The position numbers and the translations under genes are program-made. A DNA stretch of 55,265 nucleotides from Thioalkalivibrio sp. HK1 (GTDB lineage: Bacteria > Pseudomonadota > Gammaproteobacteria > HK1): contig JFBG01000040.1 in NCBI GenBank assembly GCA_000583135.1, positions 1 to 55,265 on the forward strand, given 5' to 3'. The notes under the pieces are model-generated. The model did no database searches and had not been told where the DNA came from. It saw only the letters and a list, made by a program, of their open reading frames with translations. Below are positions 18,309-29,068 of the stretch, in pieces. Numbering within the stretch: the stretch's first letter is position 1; every line of letters begins with the position of its first letter.

Positions 18309-19700
18309 ATGCGTAGAGCCGTTTTCGTCCTGATCGTCATCGGTTTTTCGATATTCGCCGGGACCTACTTCCTGCTGAACCTCTCGAAACCGGACAATGC
18401 GGGCAAGGAGCCGCCCGCGGTATCGCCGCCGGCGCCGATCGATAGAACCCTTTCGCCGACCCCCATCCCGGCCCCGGCATCCCCGCCTCCTCGCACCGAG
18501 GGATCCGAGCGGACCGATGAGGGCTCACCGGATCCCGGCCTCGAAGAGGATGCCGACTCCGCTCTCGCCGCCGATCGTCCGAGGGAAGGATCGAATATCC
18601 CCCGCAAGGTATCGAAGGCCGACGAGGCGGTGAAGGAAGCGCCCGTGGCATCGGCATCCCCCCTTCCTCTCATCGAAAGGTCCGAGCGGATCGATGAGGA
18701 TTCGCTGGATCCGAGCCTCGAAGAAGATGCCGACACCGCCCTCGCCGATCAGCCCGAGGAAGGAGCGAATATCCCCGGCAAGGTGTCGAAGGCGGAGGCG
18801 ATCCGCCATATCGACGATTTGATCGACCCCTTCGAAAAGCCCATCCCCGTCGATGAAGCCGAGCATTTCGTGACCATCGATCGTCTTATATCTTTGATAC
18901 CGAAAGAAAATATCGAACGGCTGTCTTTGAGCGATATGGACGCCGACGAGGATATGACCCCCGACACCCCTTTGACCATCGTCCACGATATCGAACAAAG
19001 CGAGCGCATCTCTTCCAACGATCTGCTTTTGGAACACGAAGGCGACCTCGAGGCGCAAGTGGAAGTGATCGAGGACGACCGAGTCGAATCGATCTCGGTG
19101 GCCGAAGCCTTGGAGCGCATGGAAACAGACGAGGAGGATGCCATCTCCTTGATCCGCCAAGAACGCCATTTCGAAGTGACCACGCTCGAAAAGTTACAAA
19201 GCGACGTCGATGATGCGGATGAAAAAATGAGCGTGGTACGAAAACCCTATCGCTTGGAAAGCGCCGAACTATCCCAACTGATCGGAAGGCAAAGGGACGA
19301 GGATGACGATGCCGTCTTTTATATACACACCGTTCGGGATCGGGATATCGACGGCATCTGGGGGATCATCCACTACGGGCTGATCGATAACTTCGCTGCG
19401 GGCATGAATATCGGATACGGGGATATCACCGAACGTTATCGAATCGACATCCCCCTTCATTCCGATGAACTTTTAGACGATCGATCCAGCTCTTTTCTCG
19501 GCAAACTCATCCACGAGAAGGTTCGTCAATCCATCGTCTATAACTTCGAAGAGCATCGGATCGGCAAGAATCCCGATCGCATCCATCCCGGCCAGGAACT
19601 CATCATCGTCGAATTCCAACCGGACGAACTGATCGAACTCTACCGATATTTCGCAGGCAGCGCCGACTCGGGCAGCATCAACTCGGGCAGCATCGATTGA
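18309..19700 (+). CDS. Unrecognised membrane-anchored acidic protein with internal duplication and LysM-like C-terminus
   Basis: Not recognised as a known family. The N-terminus has one membrane helix (RAVFVLIVIGFSIFAGTYFLLNL), then a Pro-rich stretch. An acidic region of about 42 residues occurs twice: EGSERTDEGSPDPGLEEDAD and ERSERIDEDSLDPSLEEDAD, each followed by a similar NIPxKVSKA block. The middle is strongly Asp/Glu-rich. The C-terminal ~130 residues are more conserved-looking and include IWGIIHYGLIDNFAAGMN and GKNPDRIHPGQELIIV. These resemble the two halves of a LysM wall-binding motif with an insertion. This would make it a single-pass, periplasm-facing protein that might contact peptidoglycan. 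The ATG at 18309 is preferred because it directly precedes the helix; 18279 is also open. Confidence 0.75.
   Translation: MRRAVFVLIVIGFSIFAGTYFLLNLSKPDNAGKEPPAVSPPAPIDRTLSPTPIPAPASPPPRTEGSERTDEGSPDPGLEEDADSALAADRPREGSNIPRKVSKADEAVKEAPVASASPLPLIERSERIDEDSLDPSLEEDADTALADQPEEGANIPGKVSKAEAIRHIDDLIDPFEKPIPVDEAEHFVTIDRLISLIPKENIERLSLSDMDADEDMTPDTPLTIVHDIEQSERISSNDLLLEHEGDLEAQVEVIEDDRVESISVAEALERMETDEEDAISLIRQERHFEVTTLEKLQSDVDDADEKMSVVRKPYRLESAELSQLIGRQRDEDDDAVFYIHTVRDRDIDGIWGIIHYGLIDNFAAGMNIGYGDITERYRIDIPLHSDELLDDRSSSFLGKLIHEKVRQSIVYNFEEHRIGKNPDRIHPGQELIIVEFQPDELIELYRYFAGSADSGSINSGSID
18506..18800 (+). repeat. Internal direct duplication in the acidic membrane-anchored protein gene
   Basis: Two copies of about 125 bases begin at about 18506 and 18677, offset by 171 bases. 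Both encode an SER-x-DE-x-S-x-DP-x-LEEDAD block and a following NIPxKVSKA block. They have diverged by point changes but keep frame, so the duplication is old and appears tolerated or selected. Confidence 0.75.
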
Positions 19701-19728
19701 TATCGGCAACGATACCCTCGGGCGAACA

Positions 19729-20133
19729 TCAGGCCTCTTCGATCTCGATCAGCGTGCCGCAAAAATCCTTCGGATGCAAAAAAAGAACCGGCTTGCCGTG
19801 GGCGCCGATCTTCGCTTGTCCGTCGCCGAGAACCTTAGCCCCTTGCGCTTCGAGTCGCTTGCGGGCGGCTTCGATATCCTCGACCTCGTAGCAGATATGA
19901 TGCACCCCCCCGGCGGGATTGCGAGCGAGAAAGGCGGCGATGGGGGAATCGTCGCCGAGCGCCTCCAAGAGTTCGATCCTCGTATTGGGCAAATCGACGA
20001 AAACCGTTCTCACCCCGTGCTCGATGAGATCCACCGCCTGCGAGACTTCGGCTCCCAAGGTCTGTCGATAAAGTGCGCTCGCCGCTTCCAAATCCGGCAC
20101 GGCAATGGCCACATGATTGAGTCTGCCGATCAT
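19729..20133 (-). CDS. mce: Methylmalonyl-CoA epimerase
   Basis: Converts (S)- to (R)-methylmalonyl-CoA between the carboxylase and the mutase. The 134-residue VOC-fold protein begins with LNHVAIAVPDLEAASALYRQ, which carries the metal-ligand His. GGVHHICYEVEDIEAA holds the second His pair, and the protein ends with HPKDFCGTLIEIEEA, whose Glu is the catalytic or ligand residue. Its start overlaps meaB by four bases. It is the last gene of the propionate operon. Confidence 0.96.
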   Translation of the reverse strand: MIGRLNHVAIAVPDLEAASALYRQTLGAEVSQAVDLIEHGVRTVFVDLPNTRIELLEALGDDSPIAAFLARNPAGGVHHICYEVEDIEAARKRLEAQGAKVLGDGQAKIGAHGKPVLFLHPKDFCGTLIEIEEA

Positions 20134-21134
20134 CGTTCATCCCCCTCATTCGTCATCGTCGACTCGAAATAACGCTCGATCACCCGCTTGGCGGCGGCCG
20201 CAGCCGAGATTCGATCCGATGCGATCGCTCGCTCCGATGATTCGACGATATCACCGAGCCCCGGCCGAGTCTCCACCCGCTCGCGCAACTGCTCCGTGAT
20301 TTCGCTCCACAGCCAGGCTCGCGCCTGCTCGAAGCGTCGCTTATCAAGCGCCCCGCTCGCCTCGTACCACCTTCGATAGCGCAAGATGCAATCCACCGCA
20401 TCGTCGATGCCGTGACCGGTCAAGGCGGAGCAGCGGTGCACTTCGACCGGCCAACCCTCGCTCTTGCCGATGAACAGCGAAAGGGCCTTTCGATAATCGG
20501 CGGCGGTGCGGGCGGCGTCGGCCGCAAGATTCCCGTCGTCTTTGTTGACGAAGATCATATCGGCAAGTTCGACGATGCCGCGCTTGATCCCTTGCAGCTC
20601 GTCCCCGGCCCCGGGCGACAATAAAAGCACGAAAAGATCGCTCATCGACGCCACCGCCACTTCGCTTTGCCCCACCCCCACCGTTTCCACGATCACGATA
20701 TCGAAACCGGCGGCCTCCACCACGCGGATCACCTCCGGGGTGCGGCGAGCGACCCCGCCGAAACCGGTATTGGCCGGGGTCGGGCGGATAAAGGCATCCG
20801 CATGCAGGGAAAGCCGCTCCATCCGGGTCTTATCGCCCAAGATCGAGCCACCGCCGACGACGGATGAGGGGTCGATGGCGAGCACCGCAATCCGATGCCC
20901 CTTTTTGATCAGCGCCGGCCCCAAGGATTCGATGAAGGTCGATTTACCCGCCCCGGGCGGTCCGGAAAGACCGATGCGAAGCGATCGAGCGGGAGCGCCC
21001 AAGCGCTCCATCAGATCATCGGCTTGGGCCCGGTGATCGATGCGGGATGATTCGACGAGAGTGATCGCCCTCGCCAAGGCTCGCCGATCGCCTCGTTCGA
21101 TCCTCTTTGCCAGATCGGCATGATCCAATCTCAT
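20130..21134 (-). CDS. meaB: Methylmalonyl-CoA mutase-protecting GTPase MeaB (ArgK family)
   Basis: G3E-type P-loop GTPase that loads and protects the B12 cofactor of methylmalonyl-CoA mutase. The P-loop is GPPGAGKSTFIE, followed by the AIDPSSVVGGGSILGDKTRM switch region. FDIVIVETVGVGQSEV is the Walker B, and NKDDGN corresponds to the NKxD base-recognition motif. The ATG at 21134 overlaps the stop of pccA (ATGA) and gives 334 residues; the frame is open to 21191 but that part overlaps pccA. Context with the mutase and epimerase fits this role better than an arginine transport kinase. Confidence 0.95.
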   Translation of the reverse strand: MRLDHADLAKRIERGDRRALARAITLVESSRIDHRAQADDLMERLGAPARSLRIGLSGPPGAGKSTFIESLGPALIKKGHRIAVLAIDPSSVVGGGSILGDKTRMERLSLHADAFIRPTPANTGFGGVARRTPEVIRVVEAAGFDIVIVETVGVGQSEVAVASMSDLFVLLLSPGAGDELQGIKRGIVELADMIFVNKDDGNLAADAARTAADYRKALSLFIGKSEGWPVEVHRCSALTGHGIDDAVDCILRYRRWYEASGALDKRRFEQARAWLWSEITEQLRERVETRPGLGDIVESSERAIASDRISAAAAAKRVIERYFESTMTNEGDER

Positions 21135-23125
21135 GCATCGAACTCGATGATCGGCTGATCCGCCGCCAGACTGTCGCCCACCTGCGCGCACAGCCTCTTG
21201 ACCCTCCCTTCGCTCTCGGCTCTAAGGACATTTTCCATCTTCATCGCCTCGACCACCGCCAACTCCTGCCCTTCTTTGACTTCGTCTCCCTCCTTGACCG
21301 CAAGGCCGATCAACAACCCCGGCATCGGGGAAAGCAAAAAGCGCGAGGAATCCACGGACGGCGCCTCGATCATCAACGCCCGCAGCCGCGCTTGACGAGG
21401 GCTCAGCACCTCGACCTCGACCTCGGACCCGCCTTGGCTCAGGCGAAACCCGATTCCGTGCCGCTCGACTTGAACCGTCACCGGCTCGTCATCGATCAAC
21501 GCCCGAAAAAGTATCTGGCCATAACGCCAATCGCTGCGGATCGAAAAACTCTTTCCATCGAGTTCGACGATATCCTGCCCGTCATCACCTAACCGCACGC
21601 GGCAGGAGTGGGCATCTTGGCCCAAGCGCACGATCCACTCGCTTTCATCGGGAGGTGCGAAATCCGGCATCTGCCCGCCAAGGCGCAAGGCTTGGCGACG
21701 ATATCGTCGCTGCACGATGGCCGCCACCGCGACCAGGATCGCCGGATCTTCGGGCGCATCCCCGACAAAGCCTTGTGGATATTCCTGCTCGATGAAATGG
21801 GTGGTGATCTCCCCCGAGGCAAAACGCGGATGCGCGAAAACCGAGGCGAGAAAGGGAAGATTCGTATCCACGCCGCGAATATGGTATTCATCCAAAGCCG
21901 CCCGCATCTTGCCGATGGCCTCAGCGCGGGTTTTCCCGCCTGCAATCAGTTTGGCGATCAAGGAGTCGTAGTACATCGAAATCTCGCCGCCTTCGCACAC
22001 CCCGGCATCCACCCGCACGGTATCGTCGCTTCGAGGGGGCGAGTAGCGAACGAGTCGGCCGATGGAGGGCACGAATCCGCGGCGGGGATTTTCCGCACAG
22101 ACCCTGGACTCCATCGCCCAACCTCGAACTTTTATATCCTCCTGCGCAAAGCCCAGCGGCTCCCCGGCGGCAATCCGGATCATCGATTCCACGAGATCGA
22201 TGCCGTTCACCATCTCGGTGATCGGATGCTCGACCTGCAAGCGCGTATTCATCTCCAGAAAATAGAAATTGCGTTTGTCGTCGACGACGAATTCGACGGT
22301 ACCGGCGGATTCATAGCCCGTGGCTCTGGCCAACGCCACCGCCTGCTCTCCCATCTGCCTGCGAACGACATCATCGAGAAAGGGCGAGGGGGCCTCTTCG
22401 ATGATCTTCTGATGGCGACGCTGGATCGAACATTCGCGCTCGCCCAAATAAACGCAGTTGCCATGCCGATCCGCAAGCAGCTGAATCTCGATATGGCGCG
22501 GCTCTTCGATGAACTTTTCGATGAAGATCCGCTCGTCCCCGAAGCTCGTTCGGGCCTCGGAAGCGGCGCGAGCGAAACCGTCTCGACATTCGTCATCGTT
22601 GCCCGCAATGCGCATCCCCTTGCCCCCGCCCCCGGCGCTGGCTTTGAGCATCACCGGATAGCCGATATCGCGGGCGATCCGCACCGCATCCTCGGCATCT
22701 TCGACCACACCGTCGTGCCCCGGGATGGTCCTGACCCCGGCCTTCGCCGCAATGCGCTTGGAGGTGATTTTGTCGCCCATGGCTTCGATGGCCTTGGGCG
22801 GCGGCCCGATGAAGACGATACCCGCAGCCGTCAGCGTCTCGCAAAAAACGCGATTTTCCGAAAGAAAGCCGTAGCCGGGATGCACCGCCTCGGCTCCGGT
22901 GGCGCGGCAGGCCTCGTAGATGGCATCCACTTTGAGATAACTGCGAGCGGGCTCGGCTTCCCCGATACACACGGCCTCGTCGGCCTGCTCGACATGCAGC
23001 GCCCTTCGATCCGCTTCCGAATGGACGGCCACCGTGGCGATACCGAGCCGCTTGGCGGTGCGAATGACGCGACAGGCGATCTCGCCGCGATTGGCGATCA
23101 GAATCTTGCTAAAGGGTTTGCTCAC
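21131..23125 (-). CDS. pccA: Propionyl-CoA carboxylase alpha chain (biotin carboxylase plus biotin carrier)
   Basis: ATP-dependent carboxylation of biotin and transfer to the PccB subunit. The biotin carboxylase domain begins KILIANRGEIACRVIRTAKR. It contains the ATP-grasp motif MLKASAGGGGKGMRIA and EMNTRLQVEHPITEM. A BT-like linker (about 470-580) follows, and then a carrier domain with EAMKMEN, whose biotinylated Lys is at about 629. At 664 residues it is the size of PccA rather than the ~450 of AccC. It lies 24 bases after pccB and is translationally coupled to meaB. Confidence 0.95.
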   Translation of the reverse strand: MSKPFSKILIANRGEIACRVIRTAKRLGIATVAVHSEADRRALHVEQADEAVCIGEAEPARSYLKVDAIYEACRATGAEAVHPGYGFLSENRVFCETLTAAGIVFIGPPPKAIEAMGDKITSKRIAAKAGVRTIPGHDGVVEDAEDAVRIARDIGYPVMLKASAGGGGKGMRIAGNDDECRDGFARAASEARTSFGDERIFIEKFIEEPRHIEIQLLADRHGNCVYLGERECSIQRRHQKIIEEAPSPFLDDVVRRQMGEQAVALARATGYESAGTVEFVVDDKRNFYFLEMNTRLQVEHPITEMVNGIDLVESMIRIAAGEPLGFAQEDIKVRGWAMESRVCAENPRRGFVPSIGRLVRYSPPRSDDTVRVDAGVCEGGEISMYYDSLIAKLIAGGKTRAEAIGKMRAALDEYHIRGVDTNLPFLASVFAHPRFASGEITTHFIEQEYPQGFVGDAPEDPAILVAVAAIVQRRYRRQALRLGGQMPDFAPPDESEWIVRLGQDAHSCRVRLGDDGQDIVELDGKSFSIRSDWRYGQILFRALIDDEPVTVQVERHGIGFRLSQGGSEVEVEVLSPRQARLRALMIEAPSVDSSRFLLSPMPGLLIGLAVKEGDEVKEGQELAVVEAMKMENVLRAESEGRVKRLCAQVGDSLAADQPIIEFDA

Positions 23126-23149
23126 CGAAGAGGTCCTCGGGGATCTTTT

Positions 23150-24682
23150 TCAAAGCGGAATGTTGCCGTGCTTTTTCCACGGATTTTCCAAGGACTTCTC
23201 GCGCAGCATCGACAACGCCCGGCATAGACGGGCGCGGGTATCTCTCGGCATGATGATATCGTCGATGAATCCCCGGCGAGCCGCCGCCAAGGGATTGGAA
23301 AAGGCATGCGCATAAGCCTCGGTATGCTCTTCGATCTTCGCCGGATCGGCGGCATCCTTTTTGTGGAGGATCTCCACCGCCCCCTTGGCCCCCATCACCG
23401 CTATCTCCGCGCTCGGCCAAGCGAGGTTGATGTCGCCTCGCAAGTGCTTGGAGCTCATCACGTCATAAGCCCCGCCGTAGGCTTTTCGAGTGATCAAGGT
23501 GATCTTCGGCACCGTGGCCTCGGCGAAGGCATAGAGCAACTTCGCGCCGTGGCGAATGATGCCGCCGTATTCCTGCACGGTACCGGGCATGAATCCCGGA
23601 ACATCGACGAAGGTGATGATCGGGATATTGAAACTGTCGCAAAAGCGCACGAAACGCGCGGCCTTGATCGACGAATCGATATCGAGGCAGCCGGCGAGCA
23701 CCAACGGTTGATTGGCGACGATGCCGACCGGATTCCCCCGTATGCGGGCCAGGCCGATCAACAGATTCTTCGCATAGTCCGGTTTGAGTTCGAAAAACTC
23801 CGAATCGTCGGCGATTTTGACGATCAACTCCCGCATGTCGTAGGGCTTGTTCGGATGGTCCGGCACCAAGGAATCGAGCGATGGTTCGATGCGAGAGGGG
23901 GGATCGTCCGTGGCCCGAAAAGGCGCCTTCTTACGGTTATTCGCCGGAAGAAAACTCATGAAGCGCCGGAGCATCAACAACGCTTCCACATCGTTTTCGA
24001 AGGATCGATCGCAAACTCCGGAGCGAACCGAATGCGTTTGCGCTCCGCCCAAGTCCTCGTGCGTCACCTCTTCTCGGGTTACCGTCTTGACCACCTCGGG
24101 ACCCGTGACATACATATAGGCGCTGCCCTTGACCATGAAAATGAAATCGGTCATCGCCGGGGAATAGACCGCTCCTCCGGCACAAGGGCCCATGATCATC
24201 GATATCTGGGGCACCACCCCCGATGCCGATACATTGCGCTGGAAAACCTCGGCGTAGCCCGCAAGCGATGCCACCCCCTCTTGGATCCGCGCGCCGCCGG
24301 AGTCGTTCAAACCGATCACCGGCGCTCCGACCTTGATCGCATGATCCATGACCTTGCAGATTTTCCAAGCGTGCGATTCGGATAGCGATCCGCCGAAAAC
24401 CGTGAAATCCTGACTGAACACGAAAACCGAACGACCGTTGATCGTTCCATGACCGGTAACGACTCCATCCCCGGGCACCCGCCGCTCCTCCATGCCGAAA
24501 TCGGCACAGCGGTGCTCGACGAACATATCCCACTCTTCGAAGGATCCCTCGTCCAAGAGCAGTTCGATACGCTCTCGGGCGCTCAAAATGCCCCGCAAAT
24601 GACGGGACTCCAAACGCGCCTTGCCCCCTCCCGAGCGGGCGGCCTCGCGCTTTTCCTCCAACACTTGGATGATCTCGCGCAT
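23150..24682 (-). CDS. pccB: Propionyl-CoA carboxylase beta chain (carboxyltransferase)
   Basis: Carboxyltransferase subunit that moves CO2 from carboxybiotin to propionyl-CoA, giving (S)-methylmalonyl-CoA. The 510 residues show two crotonase-like halves. The first has [20 protein letters not shown] and [17 protein letters not shown]; the second has [35 protein letters not shown] and [14 protein letters not shown]. The C-terminus has the usual [22 protein letters not shown] ending. PccB is favoured over acetyl-CoA carboxylase because the operon also encodes mutase and epimerase. Confidence 0.95.
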   Translation of the reverse strand: MREIIQVLEEKREAARSGGGKARLESRHLRGILSARERIELLLDEGSFEEWDMFVEHRCADFGMEERRVPGDGVVTGHGTINGRSVFVFSQDFTVFGGSLSESHAWKICKVMDHAIKVGAPVIGLNDSGGARIQEGVASLAGYAEVFQRNVSASGVVPQISMIMGPCAGGAVYSPAMTDFIFMVKGSAYMYVTGPEVVKTVTREEVTHEDLGGAQTHSVRSGVCDRSFENDVEALLMLRRFMSFLPANNRKKAPFRATDDPPSRIEPSLDSLVPDHPNKPYDMRELIVKIADDSEFFELKPDYAKNLLIGLARIRGNPVGIVANQPLVLAGCLDIDSSIKAARFVRFCDSFNIPIITFVDVPGFMPGTVQEYGGIIRHGAKLLYAFAEATVPKITLITRKAYGGAYDVMSSKHLRGDINLAWPSAEIAVMGAKGAVEILHKKDAADPAKIEEHTEAYAHAFSNPLAAARRGFIDDIIMPRDTRARLCRALSMLREKSLENPWKKHGNIPL

Positions 24683-24840
24683 CGAAACAATTCCTTGACT
24701 TGAAATCGATATCTCGAAAACCGAATGTCAACGCCGAAAAACGATGCCTTGAAAAGCGGTGCCTTCGAAATCGTCGCTGTCGACCCGGCGATCAGCGGGC
24801 CATGATCGGCTCCGGCTTCGGCGATGAAAAATGATCGCCC

Positions 24841-27054
24841 TCAAGCCGCCCGAGAGCGGATCACGTTCAGCACTTCGGTGGCGGCGGATAGGATGCGGGT
24901 GCCGGGGCCGTAGATGGCGCTGACCCCGGCATCTTTGAGCATGGCGTGATCCTGTTCGGGGATCACCCCTCCGCAGATGACCGCGATATCCTTCGCTCCT
25001 TGACGATCCAAATCATCGATGAGGGCGGGAACGAGGGTGCGGTGCCCGGCGGCTTGGGTGGATATCCCGATGACATGCACATCGTTTTCGATGGCTTGAC
25101 GGGCGACTTCCTCGGGGGTTTGGAAAAGCGGCCCGATATCGACATCGAAGCCGAGATCGGCGAAGGCGGTGGCGATGATCCGGGCGCCGCGATCATGCCC
25201 GTCCTGACCGAGTTTGGCCACCAACATCCGCGGCCTTCGTCCCTCGTCGGCGGCGAAGACCTGAATCTCCCGACGAATGCGCACGAAATCCTCGTCCTCT
25301 TCGCATGCCGCGGCGTAGACCCCGGTGATCGACGGCGTAATCGCCCGGTGCCGGCCCCAAACGCCCTCCAAGGTATCGGATATCTCTCCCACCGTGGCCC
25401 GGGCTTTGGCGGCTCGAACGGCACACGCCAGCAACCCCCCTTGGCCTTGGTCGGGCGCGGGGGATTCGGCGCAGCGGCGAAGGGCCTCCAACGCCTCTCG
25501 ATGTGCGCTTGCATCGCGCGCAGCGCGGATGCCTTCGAGCCTTTCGACCTGGGCGCGGCGCACGGCCGCGTTGTCGATATCGAGGATCTCCACCGGGGGT
25601 TGCTGATCCGGAGCGAAGCGATTGACCCCGACGACGATCTCCTCCCCCCGATCCAAGCGGGCTTGGCGCCGCGCCGAGGCCTCCTCGATGCGCATCTTGG
25701 GCATCGAGGCGCTGACCGCCTGCGTCATCCCCCCCATCGCCTCGACCTCGTCGATCAACTCGCGCGCCGCTTTGGCGAGGCTCGAGGTCAAGGATTCGAT
25801 GTAGTACGAGCCCGCCAAGGGATCGATCACCTTGGGGATGCCGGTTTCCTCTCGCAAGATCAGCTGGGTATTGCGGGCGATGCGAGCGGAATCCTCGGTC
25901 GGCAGCGCCAAGGCTTCGTCGAAGGCGTTGGTATGGAGCGATTGGGTGCCACCCAAGATGGCGGCGAGGGCTTCGATCGAGGTGCGAACGATGTTATTCC
26001 ACGGATCTTGCACCGTCAGACTCACGCCCGAGGTTTGGCAGTGGGTTCTGAGCATGGCGGAGCGCGGGTCTTCGGGGGCGAAATGTCGATGCACCAGTTC
26101 CGACCAGAGCAACCGCGCCGCGCGCAACTTGGCGATTTCCATGAAGAAATTCATGCCGATGCCGAAGAAGAAAGAAAGACGGGGGGCGAAATCATCCACC
26201 GCAAGTCCTCCTTCCATAGCCGCCCGCACATACTCGACGCCATCGGCAAGGGTGAAGGCGAGCTCTTGCACGGCGGTCGCCCCCGCCTCCTGCATGTGAT
26301 ATCCGGAGATCGAGATCGGATTGAAACGGGGCATCTCCTTGGCGGTGAAGGCGATGATATCGGCGACGATGCGCATCGATGGATCGGGGGGATAGATATA
26401 GGTATTGCGAACCATGAACTCCTTGAGGATATCGTTTTGCAAAGTGCCCGAAAGCGAGGACATCGCCACCCCTTGCTCCTCGGCGGCCACGATATACATC
26501 GCCATCACCGGCAGCACCGCCCCGTTCATGGTCATCGACACCGACATGCGATCCAAGGGGATGCCGTCGAAAAGCACCTTCATATCCTCGACCGAATCGA
26601 TCGCGACGCCGGCCTTGCCGACATCCCCGATCACCCGCGGATGATCCGAGTCGTAGCCCCGATGGGTGGCGAGATCGAAGGCCACCGAAAGACCCGTTTG
26701 CCCTCCCTCGAGATTGCGCCGGTAAAACGCATTCGATTCCTCGGCGGTGGAAAAACCGGCGTACTGGCGCAGCGTCCACGGGCGCCCGGCGTACATCGAC
26801 GCCCTGGGGCCTCGCACGAAGGGGGCGATGCCGGGCAGGCTTCCCAAGTGCTCGATGCCTTCGAGATCGGCCTCGGTATAAAGGGCTTTGACCTCGATCC
26901 CCTCCGGGGTATGCCAGATCAGATCGTCGAGAGAGCCTCCCTTCAACTCCTTCGAGACCGAGTCCGCCCATTTCTTTTCGGATTCACTGACGCCGCTCAC
27001 GGATTCGCCTCGCTCCCTTTCAAAGACCCTTATGGAAGATCCCCCGGATTTCAT
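24841..27054 (-). CDS. scpA: B12-dependent methylmalonyl-CoA mutase (single chain)
   Basis: Isomerises (R)-methylmalonyl-CoA to succinyl-CoA with adenosylcobalamin. The substrate domain includes [20 protein letters not shown] and [16 protein letters not shown], with the active-site region [12 protein letters not shown]. The C-terminal B12-binding domain has the DxHxxG signature in [10 protein letters not shown] (His at about 620), then GISTQAAGH and the GGVIP loop. From the ATG at 27054 it has 737 residues; an in-frame TTG at 27096 would add 14. It is a full catalytic chain, not the split or inactive small-subunit type. It lies 158 bases before pccB. Confidence 0.95.
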   Translation of the reverse strand: MKSGGSSIRVFERERGESVSGVSESEKKWADSVSKELKGGSLDDLIWHTPEGIEVKALYTEADLEGIEHLGSLPGIAPFVRGPRASMYAGRPWTLRQYAGFSTAEESNAFYRRNLEGGQTGLSVAFDLATHRGYDSDHPRVIGDVGKAGVAIDSVEDMKVLFDGIPLDRMSVSMTMNGAVLPVMAMYIVAAEEQGVAMSSLSGTLQNDILKEFMVRNTYIYPPDPSMRIVADIIAFTAKEMPRFNPISISGYHMQEAGATAVQELAFTLADGVEYVRAAMEGGLAVDDFAPRLSFFFGIGMNFFMEIAKLRAARLLWSELVHRHFAPEDPRSAMLRTHCQTSGVSLTVQDPWNNIVRTSIEALAAILGGTQSLHTNAFDEALALPTEDSARIARNTQLILREETGIPKVIDPLAGSYYIESLTSSLAKAARELIDEVEAMGGMTQAVSASMPKMRIEEASARRQARLDRGEEIVVGVNRFAPDQQPPVEILDIDNAAVRRAQVERLEGIRAARDASAHREALEALRRCAESPAPDQGQGGLLACAVRAAKARATVGEISDTLEGVWGRHRAITPSITGVYAAACEEDEDFVRIRREIQVFAADEGRRPRMLVAKLGQDGHDRGARIIATAFADLGFDVDIGPLFQTPEEVARQAIENDVHVIGISTQAAGHRTLVPALIDDLDRQGAKDIAVICGGVIPEQDHAMLKDAGVSAIYGPGTRILSAATEVLNVIRSRAA

Positions 27055-27172
27055 TTCTCGAAGCGCCGCTCGAATAGCTTCAAGCGCCCTCTCCAAGCAC
27101 CCAAGGGATCGAAAACAGCCACGATCCCCGGATTTTACAAGGCAAGCCGAAGCGAGATCGCTTTGTGCCCGT

Positions 27173-29068
27173 TTAAGACGGATAGCCGTTCTTTCGCAAG
27201 ACCTCCCCCACCTCCTCCAAAATCACGGGATCGTCGATGGTTGCGGGCATCGTCCACTGCTCGCCGTCGGCGATCTTGCGCATCGTGCCGCGCAGGATCT
27301 TCCCCGAGCGGGTCTTGGGCAAGCGCTCGACCACCACCGCCTTGCGAAAAGCCGCCACCGGCCCGATCCGCTCTCGTACCAACCCCACGACCTCTTGACC
27401 GACCTCCTCCTGCGTGCGCCCGCTCCCGGCATTGAGCACCAAAAAGCCCAAGGGGATCTGCCCTTTGAGGCTATCCGCCACCCCGATCACCGCACATTCC
27501 GCCACATCGGGATGGGAGGCGAGCACCTCCTCCATCGCCCCCGTCGAAAGGCGATGTCCGGCGACATTGATCACATCGTCCGTACGAGTCATCACGAAGA
27601 CATAGCCGTCTTCGTCGATGTAGCCTGCATCCCCGGTCTTGTAGTAGCCGGGAAACTCCGAGAGATAGGCCTCGACGAAGCGCTCTTGCGCATTCCACAG
27701 GGTCGGCAAGGAGCCGGGGGGCAAGGGCAACTTGATGACCAGCGCCCCGATCTCGCCCGCAGGCAAGGGGCGACACCGGTCATCGACCACCTGCACATCC
27801 ATCCCCGGTGCGGGCGAAGTCGGCGATCCCTCCTTGATCGGCAACAGTTCCAAGCCCAGACAATTGGCGCAGATCGACCAGCCGGTTTCCGTCTGCCACC
27901 AATGATCGATCACCGGGACTTGGAGTTTGGATTGCGCCCAGCGCAGGGTATCGGGATCGAGACGCTCGCCGGCGAGAAAAAGGGCGCGAAAAGCGGAAAG
28001 GTCGTATTTCCCGATCAACTCGCCTTGCGGATCTTGCTGGCGGATCGCCCGAAAAGCGGTGGGGGCGGTAAATAGCGTCGAGACCTTATGCTCGGCGATC
28101 ACCCGCCAAAAAGCCCCGGCATCCGGGGTGCCCACCGGCTTGCCTTCGTAGAGGATCGTGGTATTGCCGTTGAACAAGGGGGCGTAGCAGATATAGGAAT
28201 GACCGACGACCCAACCGACATCGGAGGCGGCCCAGAACACCTCACCCGGCTCCACCGCATAGATATTCCTCATCGTCCATTTCAATGCCACGGCATGACC
28301 GCCGTTATCGCGCACCACCCCCTTGGGCTGACCGGTGGTGCCCGAGGTATAGAGGATATAGAGCGGATCCGTGGCCGCCACCGGAACGCAATCGTGCGGC
28401 TCGGCATCGGCCATCGCCGCTTGCCAATCGACATCCCGCCCCGCCACCATCTCGCACGTGGCGATATCACGCTGAAAGATCACGCAGAAATCCGGCTTGT
28501 GGGTCGCCAAATCGATCGCCCCGTCAAGCAGCGGCTTGTATTGCACCACCCTTCCGGGCTCGACCCCGCAAGAAGCGGAGACGATCGCCACCGGCTTCGC
28601 ATCGTCGATGCGCACCGCCAGTTCATTGGCCGCAAAACCGCCGAAGACCACCGAATGCACCGCCCCGATACGGGCACAGGCGAGCATCGAGACAATCGCT
28701 TGGGGGATCATCGGCATGTAGATGATCACCCGATCCCCCTTGCCGACCCCGCGATCCGCCAGCACCCCGGCAAAACGGGCGACCTCATCGCGCAACTCGA
28801 TATAAGTGAATCGACCGGCGGCGCCGGTGATCGGACTATCGTAAATCAGCGCCGCTTGCCCTCCCCGCCCGCTCTCGACATGAACATCGAGCGCGTTATA
28901 GCAGGTATTGAGTTCCCCCCCGACGAACCAGCGCGCACTCGAAGAAGACGAATCATCGAGCACCCGATTCCAAGGCTTGGACCAAGCAATATCACCGGCC
29001 GCCTCCCCCCAAAATGCTTCGGGATCCGAAAGCGAACGAGCATGCGCTTCCTTATAGCGTCCAACCAT
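27173..29068 (-). CDS. prpE: Propionate-CoA ligase (acetyl-CoA synthetase family)
   Basis: Activates propionate to propionyl-CoA through an acyl-adenylate. The adenylation core has [29 protein letters not shown] and [29 protein letters not shown]. The C-terminal acyl-adenylate Lys is in [11 protein letters not shown] start at ATG 29068 gives 631 residues and has a strong purine-rich AAGGGGGGG site; the open frame extends to 29134. PrpE is preferred over Acs because the gene heads the propionyl-CoA carboxylase/mutase operon. Confidence 0.92.
   Translation of the reverse strand: MVGRYKEAHARSLSDPEAFWGEAAGDIAWSKPWNRVLDDSSSSSARWFVGGELNTCYNALDVHVESGRGGQAALIYDSPITGAAGRFTYIELRDEVARFAGVLADRGVGKGDRVIIYMPMIPQAIVSMLACARIGAVHSVVFGGFAANELAVRIDDAKPVAIVSASCGVEPGRVVQYKPLLDGAIDLATHKPDFCVIFQRDIATCEMVAGRDVDWQAAMADAEPHDCVPVAATDPLYILYTSGTTGQPKGVVRDNGGHAVALKWTMRNIYAVEPGEVFWAASDVGWVVGHSYICYAPLFNGNTTILYEGKPVGTPDAGAFWRVIAEHKVSTLFTAPTAFRAIRQQDPQGELIGKYDLSAFRALFLAGERLDPDTLRWAQSKLQVPVIDHWWQTETGWSICANCLGLELLPIKEGSPTSPAPGMDVQVVDDRCRPLPAGEIGALVIKLPLPPGSLPTLWNAQERFVEAYLSEFPGYYKTGDAGYIDEDGYVFVMTRTDDVINVAGHRLSTGAMEEVLASHPDVAECAVIGVADSLKGQIPLGFLVLNAGSGRTQEEVGQEVVGLVRERIGPVAAFRKAVVVERLPKTRSGKILRGTMRKIADGEQWTMPATIDDPVILEEVGEVLRKNGYPS

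Noticed and set aside
24946..27435. 829-codon plus-strand open frame opposite the mutase gene
   Set aside because: Antisense to methylmalonyl-CoA mutase and the 3' end of prpE; composition is His/Arg/Gly-rich, as expected for a shadow of a G+C-rich gene.
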